Positions 5,567-8,815 of a stretch of DNA of 8,815 bases are shown piece after piece. Source of the stretch: JBFELU01 sp041572755 (GTDB lineage Bacteria > Actinomycetota > Acidimicrobiia > Spongiisociales > UBA11373); contig JBFFRY010000050.1 in the NCBI GenBank assembly GCA_041572755.1, forward strand, positions 1 to 8,815. Reading direction: 5' to 3'. A program made the translations under genes and the position numbers. Within the stretch, counting starts at the first letter, position 1. Each line of letters starts with the position of its first letter. The notes beneath the pieces were generated by a model, which saw nothing but the letters and a program-made list of their open reading frames with translations, was not told the DNA's origin and did no database searches.

Positions 5567-5851
5567 TCAGGAGTCCGCGGCGAGACGTTCGAGTTCGGAG
5601 ACGAGCTCGTCGAGATTGGGCTTCTCCGACTCCGTGACCGTCAGGGAGAAGATCGCCGCGCAGGCCAGCAGCACGTCGTAGCGCTGTTCGACGTCGCGCT
5701 TCTTCATCTTCTTCGGCTTGACCCGCACTTCCCGGTAGGTGCTCACCGGGTTGCGGGCAACCTCCTCCAGGCCGTTGTGGCGGAACTTGGCGACCGATGC
5801 GCCGTCGAAGACGATCGACTCGCCTCCCTCACCCTTGACCTCGATCATCAC
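5567..5851 (-). CDS. Conserved-looking small protein of unknown function, 94 residues
   Basis: The N-terminal half (1-45) is predicted beta-rich (IEVKGEGGESIVFDGASVAKF). A strongly basic patch, VRVKPKKMKKRD (43-54), follows, then a helix with YDVLLACAAIFSL (58-70) and an acidic amphipathic C-terminal helix (PNLDELVSELERLAADS). There is no signal peptide and no real membrane segment, so it is probably cytoplasmic. The FDGASV stretch recalls the N-terminal strand of small actinobacterial beta-domain proteins, but no family can be named. No ribosome binding site precedes it. Instead, TAGAAT ends exactly six bases before the GTG at 5851, so the message should start with the start codon. The adjacent ATG at 5848 is the alternative start. 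It is read divergently from the lipoprotein gene at 5935. Confidence 0.75.
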   Translation of the reverse strand: MMIEVKGEGGESIVFDGASVAKFRHNGLEEVARNPVSTYREVRVKPKKMKKRDVEQRYDVLLACAAIFSLTVTESEKPNLDELVSELERLAADS

Positions 5852-5857
5852 GTTGTC

Positions 5858-5863
5858 ATTCTA
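5858..5863 (-). promoter_or_regulatory. -10 box of an apparently leaderless gene
   Basis: TAGAAT on the minus strand is followed by six bases and then GTG, the spacing at which transcription would begin on the start codon. The -35 region is not recognisable. Confidence 0.55.
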
Positions 5864-5906
5864 GGAGCGGCCGATCCGGCGGCCCCGATCGGTTCCCGCG
5901 CCGGAG

Positions 5907-5912
5907 TAGGTT
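5907..5912 (+). promoter_or_regulatory. Candidate -10 box of the second lipoprotein gene
   Basis: TAGGTT fits TANNNT. A start near 5919 would leave a leader of about 16 bases carrying GGAGGGAGG (5922-5930), a strong ribosome binding site four bases before the ATG. No -35 box is seen. Confidence 0.35.
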
Positions 5913-5934
5913 CCGGGGCCCGGAGGGAGGAACC

Positions 5935-6648
5935 ATGAGACGACTCGGCATCCTCGTTCTCGCAGCCGGCCTCCTGGCCGGGTGCGCCGGTTCGACCTCC
6001 TTCTCGGGCGGCGTGATCGACGAGTGGCTCAGCGTGTGCATGGAAGGCCCTCCCTACGAGACGTTCTGCCGCTGCTACGCCGACGCCGTGGCGCCGTTCA
6101 CCTCGGAGGAGGAGTTCACCGCCAACTACCGGGAGCCCCTCGCCTACCTGTCCACCGAAGCCGTCGACGCCGCCCAGCAGGCGTGCGGCGCCTTCGAGCC
6201 GATCCTGCGTTCCACCGGCATCGCCGGGGTGCCGTTCGGGGCCGCGACGGATGAGGCGCTGGACGACCTGGAGGAGATCTTCGGGGATGCGGCCGTCGCC
6301 TCTCCTTCGGAGTGCCCCGCCGCCACGGTCGCCACGTGGGCGGGCCTGCGAGCCATCTTCACCGGGGGCGCCTTCAGCGGATGGGCCTACGGAGCCGCCG
6401 AACCGGGAGGTGAGTTCGAGTCGCTCGGCCTCCACGCCGAGATCTCGACCGGGGACACCACCACCTTCCTGTACTGGTACGACTCCCTGGACACGACGGA
6501 GCGCTACGTGGGCGGGACCCGAGTGGTCGACGAACACGGCTCCACCACGCTGATCGTCACCGACTCGGCCGGCGTGGAGATGCGCGCCGTCGCCGTCGCC
6601 GAGGACGCCGTCCGCCTCGAGGCGGGAGCGAAGTGCACCGCCGGGTGA
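5935..6648 (+). CDS. Cysteine-rich lipoprotein of unknown function
   Basis: The 237-residue protein starts with MRRLGILVLAAGLLAGC, a complete lipoprotein signal with Cys17 as the lipid-modified residue, so it should be anchored outside the cell membrane. The N-terminal domain (about 25-130) is helical and carries five cysteines at 35, 45, 47, 84 and 127, including a Cys-x-Cys pair in the segment ETFCRCYADAV. The C-terminal half (about 155-237) is predicted beta-rich, with alternating hydrophobic strands and a last cysteine at 234. Six non-lipid cysteines could make three disulfides. No catalytic motif or known family is seen. The ATG is certain because GGAGGGAGG lies four bases before it. It is read divergently from the 94-residue gene, with 83 bases between, and converges on the zinc-ribbon gene, 25 bases away. 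Confidence 0.85.
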   Translation: MRRLGILVLAAGLLAGCAGSTSFSGGVIDEWLSVCMEGPPYETFCRCYADAVAPFTSEEEFTANYREPLAYLSTEAVDAAQQACGAFEPILRSTGIAGVPFGAATDEALDDLEEIFGDAAVASPSECPAATVATWAGLRAIFTGGAFSGWAYGAAEPGGEFESLGLHAEISTGDTTTFLYWYDSLDTTERYVGGTRVVDEHGSTTLIVTDSAGVEMRAVAVAEDAVRLEAGAKCTAG

Positions 6649-6655
6649 GCCCGTA

Positions 6656-6668
6656 GCCCGGACCGGGC
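6656..6668. terminator. Short GC hairpin between convergent genes
   Basis: GCCCGG-A-CCGGGC is a near-perfect inverted repeat that fills the centre of the 25-base gap between the stops at 6648 and 6674. It could serve both transcripts. It is short and lacks a T run. Confidence 0.4.
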
Positions 6669-6673
6669 CGGGC

Positions 6674-7711
6674 CTAGCGGTCCGTCAGCAGAGCCGAGAT
6701 GCCCTCCAGCCACTCGAGGCCCTCGATTCCCCGCAGGTGCACTCGCGGCTCCCCGTCGGGAGTCACCCCGTAGTCGAGGGCATACAGTGGACCCCGGCCC
6801 CGAACGGCGATCTGGTAGCGGTAGTCGACGCCGCCGTCCCGCCGAGTCACGACCTCGTGGGCGATCGCCGGCAGTGGCGGCCTCCAGTGGGTGGCGAGGC
6901 GCGCCAGTTCCGCCGACGGATACCACTCCTCGTTCCGCGTCTCGACCAGACCGGCTCGAACCAGTTCGTCCATCCCCGCCGAGACATCCTCCGGGGTCGG
7001 GCGGGCGATCGGAGGGCTGAGGATCCCCAGCATCGTGACCGCCCAGCGAGCATCGGCGACCGACGAACCGAGTTCCACCTGGGTTTCGACCGCTCCGGTG
7101 TCGAAGGGACCCAGGGGCGCCGGGTCGCGGGCGAGCAGGCCCTCCAGGTGGGACTGGTTGACCGCGTCGATCGCCCCCGCCAGGGCGGTCAGCCCTGAAA
7201 CGGTCATCCCGATGGACAGCGGCTCGGCCCGGGGGAGGGCATCGGCCAGCAGCGTCGCTCCGCTCAACGCGGCGAGGTCGCCGGGCGACCACACCGTGGT
7301 CAGCTCGAGCCGGTCCTCGAACACGCTCGCCCCGACCAGGCCGTCGACCCCCGGCCCGGCGTAGTAGTAGGCGGTGAGCGACTCCGACGCCGCTGCCACC
7401 GTCACCCGAACCTGGCGGTAGGGGTCGGCCAACGCCTTCACGGCGGCTACGACGTCGGGCCCCACGTCTCCCACATCCGGCCGCTTCTTGCGCCGGGACC
7501 CAATGAGGGGCCCCAGCGGCGACAGCGGAGAGACTTCGGCCTGGGCGAGTTCGATCAGCGCCACCACCTGGGGACCGGTCAACTGGGCCGCGCTGCGCGC
7601 CTGCGGTTCGGCGTCGGCCCCCACCGAGGTGCCGCACTCCTTGCAGAACTTGGCGTCCTTGGCGAGCGGTTCGCCGCAGTTCGCACAACTCTGGGCCTTC
7701 TTGCGCGCCAT
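6674..7711 (-). CDS. Zinc-ribbon protein with a winged-helix-like segment
   Basis: The 345-residue protein opens with a classical zinc ribbon, C9-x2-C12 and C23-x2-C26 in SCANCGEPLAKDAKFCKECG (8-27). A linker and two alpha/beta regions follow (about 45-160 and 165-235). Residues 238-275 (TPEDVSAGMDELVRAG, then LVETRNEEWYPSAE) look like a winged helix: helix, recognition-type helix and wing. The C-terminal part (about 285-345) is beta strands plus a final helix. There is no signal or membrane segment, so it is cytoplasmic. A resemblance of residues 100-160 to EspG-type secretion chaperones was considered; it is only a fold-level impression. The ATG at 7711 follows AGGAGA, which overlaps the upstream TAG, nine bases away, so it is translated with the gene before it and probably works with that protein. 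Confidence 0.82.
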   Translation of the reverse strand: MARKKAQSCANCGEPLAKDAKFCKECGTSVGADAEPQARSAAQLTGPQVVALIELAQAEVSPLSPLGPLIGSRRKKRPDVGDVGPDVVAAVKALADPYRQVRVTVAAASESLTAYYYAGPGVDGLVGASVFEDRLELTTVWSPGDLAALSGATLLADALPRAEPLSIGMTVSGLTALAGAIDAVNQSHLEGLLARDPAPLGPFDTGAVETQVELGSSVADARWAVTMLGILSPPIARPTPEDVSAGMDELVRAGLVETRNEEWYPSAELARLATHWRPPLPAIAHEVVTRRDGGVDYRYQIAVRGRGPLYALDYGVTPDGEPRVHLRGIEGLEWLEGISALLTDR

Positions 7712-7720
7712 CGGTCTCTC

Positions 7721-8815
7721 CTACGTCTCGAATCGGGGCAGTCCCGGCCCCAGCCGGTCCACCATGTCGTTCCACTGCTGCCGCTGCAGCGCCGCCTCCA
7801 TGGCGGGCGGGTCCATGCCGCTGCGCAGCACCGGAAGCGCCTCCTGCAACCGGATGCGATCGGCCGCCTCCTCGGCCACCCGGGACATCATCTGCCCCTC
7901 GGTCAGCCCGCTGCCGCGTGCCAGACCGGCCAGGTCGGTGTCGCCGACGGCGTCGGGGTGGGCCCCGCCGCTCATGATCTGCCGCTGTTGACGGGCCGAC
8001 AGCTCGCCGGTCCAGTGAACCGTCCCGTCGGCCGTGGTGTAGTACGTGGGCCGGCCTTCCCGTACCCCGCCGTAGCCGATGATCTCCCGGCGATTGGGCC
8101 CGGTGGTGAACATCTGGTTGCCTTCGATGGTGCCGAAGACCTCACCGTCCCGACCGATCATGTTCCCGTTGTAGTCGGCACCGGTTGCCGCCATCAGGTT
8201 GCGGTCGACGTTGGCGGCGGTGACGGCCCGGTCGGGGACGTCGAGGGAAGAGTCGGCTCGGAACGTGGGATCACCGGCACCCTCGATGACCCGATGGGTG
8301 GTCCCGGGAACCCGCGTGCCGTCGGGACGGACCGTGGGTCGGGAGACCTCGATCCGGGTGCCGTCGGCGGTTCGGTAGCCCTGGGGAGCCCCGTAGAGCT
8401 CCCCGTACCCGCCTTCGCGGCTGGGTATGAACTCGGTGATCTCCTGGCCGCGCAGGTCGGTGTAGCCGCCGGTCTCCGGGTTGCGATTGGCGATGTGGTT
8501 GCCGTGGGTGTCGTAGACCCGGCCCTGACTGTCGCCGAACAAGGCCGACTGCCGGTGGCCGTGCGGGTCCTGGATGCCCAGATCGCGGGCACGGATCTCC
8601 TGTGCCTGCTGACGCGGCGTCATCGTCTCGGGAAAGTCGGGCAGCTCCTCTCGGGGCCGGAGCGGCGACAGGTCGGCCGCCTGCTCCCGGGCGCCGGTCC
8701 TCACCGACGTGTCCGTCGAGGCCGGCACCTCGGAGGCACCCGCCCGGGTGCCGCCCTCCGGTGCCGGGGTGACCCGAGTCCCGCCGTCGGCCGGCTGGGT
8801 GACCCGGGTGCCGCC
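7721..8815 (-). CDS. Large repeat-containing protein of unknown function, 5' end outside the window
   Basis: The frame runs open through the right-hand edge, so the GTG at 8728 is not a credible start and at least 364 residues are present. The visible N-terminal 30 residues are three decapeptide repeats. A Pro- and Arg-rich linker follows, then about 200 residues rich in Gly, Asn, Asp, Thr and Arg, with short strand-turn units such as GRVYDTHGN and GEVFGTIEGN. This pattern suits an extended or beta-stacked, possibly surface or secreted, protein. The last 90 residues are helical and charged (SARQQRQIMSGG, then EGQMMSRVAEEAADRIR). No cysteine is present in the visible part, no enzyme motif is seen, and no family is recognised. 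It ends nine bases before the zinc-ribbon gene. The composition resembles large effector or secretion-system proteins, but nothing here proves that. Confidence 0.78.
   Translation of the reverse strand, partial: GGTRVTQPADGGTRVTPAPEGGTRAGASEVPASTDTSVRTGAREQAADLSPLRPREELPDFPETMTPRQQAQEIRARDLGIQDPHGHRQSALFGDSQGRVYDTHGNHIANRNPETGGYTDLRGQEITEFIPSREGGYGELYGAPQGYRTADGTRIEVSRPTVRPDGTRVPGTTHRVIEGAGDPTFRADSSLDVPDRAVTAANVDRNLMAATGADYNGNMIGRDGEVFGTIEGNQMFTTGPNRREIIGYGGVREGRPTYYTTADGTVHWTGELSARQQRQIMSGGAHPDAVGDTDLAGLARGSGLTEGQMMSRVAEEAADRIRLQEALPVLRSGMDPPAMEAALQRQQWNDMVDRLGPGLPRFET
8726..8815 (-). repeat. Three 30-base tandem repeats encoding decapeptides
   Basis: Reading from the window edge the frame gives GGTRVTQPAD, GGTRVTPAPE and GGTRAGASEV: exact 10-residue spacing with GGTR invariant and the third copy diverging. 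The array probably continues outside the window. Confidence 0.75.

Noticed and set aside
6504..7775. A 423-codon minus-strand frame overlapping the zinc-ribbon gene
   Set aside because: Out-of-frame shadow with Arg/Gly-rich composition; the 6674-7711 frame has the zinc-ribbon cysteines and a good ribosome binding site.
8726..8728. GTG at 8728 as the start of the large repeat protein
   Set aside because: The same frame continues to the window edge through in-frame decapeptide repeats, so the start is outside the window.

Overview
The window is GC-rich DNA with heavy use of GTG starts, lipoprotein signals, TANNNT -10 boxes sitting almost on top of start codons, and a leuA gene behind a leucine leader peptide. 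This points to an actinobacterium (Actinomycetota). A lineage such as Acidimicrobiia is plausible but cannot be proven from the sequence. No tRNA, rRNA, CRISPR array, insertion sequence or phage gene is visible.

Layout. Bases 1-1113 (+) hold the 3' part of a secreted-type protein that joins RTX calcium-binding repeats to a PEBP (YbhB-like) domain, followed by a strong hairpin terminator. Bases 1114-1717 have no large gene. They contain a 43-residue single-helix membrane protein on the minus strand (1404-1535) and a hairpin-rich stretch behind a possible extended -10 promoter. Bases 1718-2347 (+) encode a small NadR/Ttd14-type P-loop ATPase with an unusual Walker A motif. Facing it is leuA (2472-4184, -), 2-isopropylmalate synthase.

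The region upstream of leuA is the best-supported regulatory system here. Reading along the minus strand there is a TTGTGC-17 bp-TAAGGT promoter, a nearly leaderless 12-residue leader peptide (MNYTSELLLLLM) with five consecutive leucine codons, a hairpin starting at its stop codon, an intrinsic-terminator-like hairpin, and the leuA ribosome binding site. This is leucine-responsive control by ribosome stalling, probably a member of the LEU element family predicted for actinobacterial leuA. A bidirectional terminator (4374-4405) isolates it from the gene before it.

Bases 4496-6648 hold three small genes of unknown function: a two-repeat lipoprotein with a cysteine-rich C-terminal module (-), a 94-residue protein with an apparently leaderless promoter (-), and a second cysteine-rich lipoprotein read divergently from it (+). 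Bases 6674-8815 (-) are a two-gene operon: a large glycine-rich protein with decapeptide repeats, cut by the window edge, followed after 9 bases by a zinc-ribbon protein with a winged-helix-like segment. Apart from leuA, and in part the PEBP and ATPase genes, the proteins are recognised only at the level of domain or architecture.
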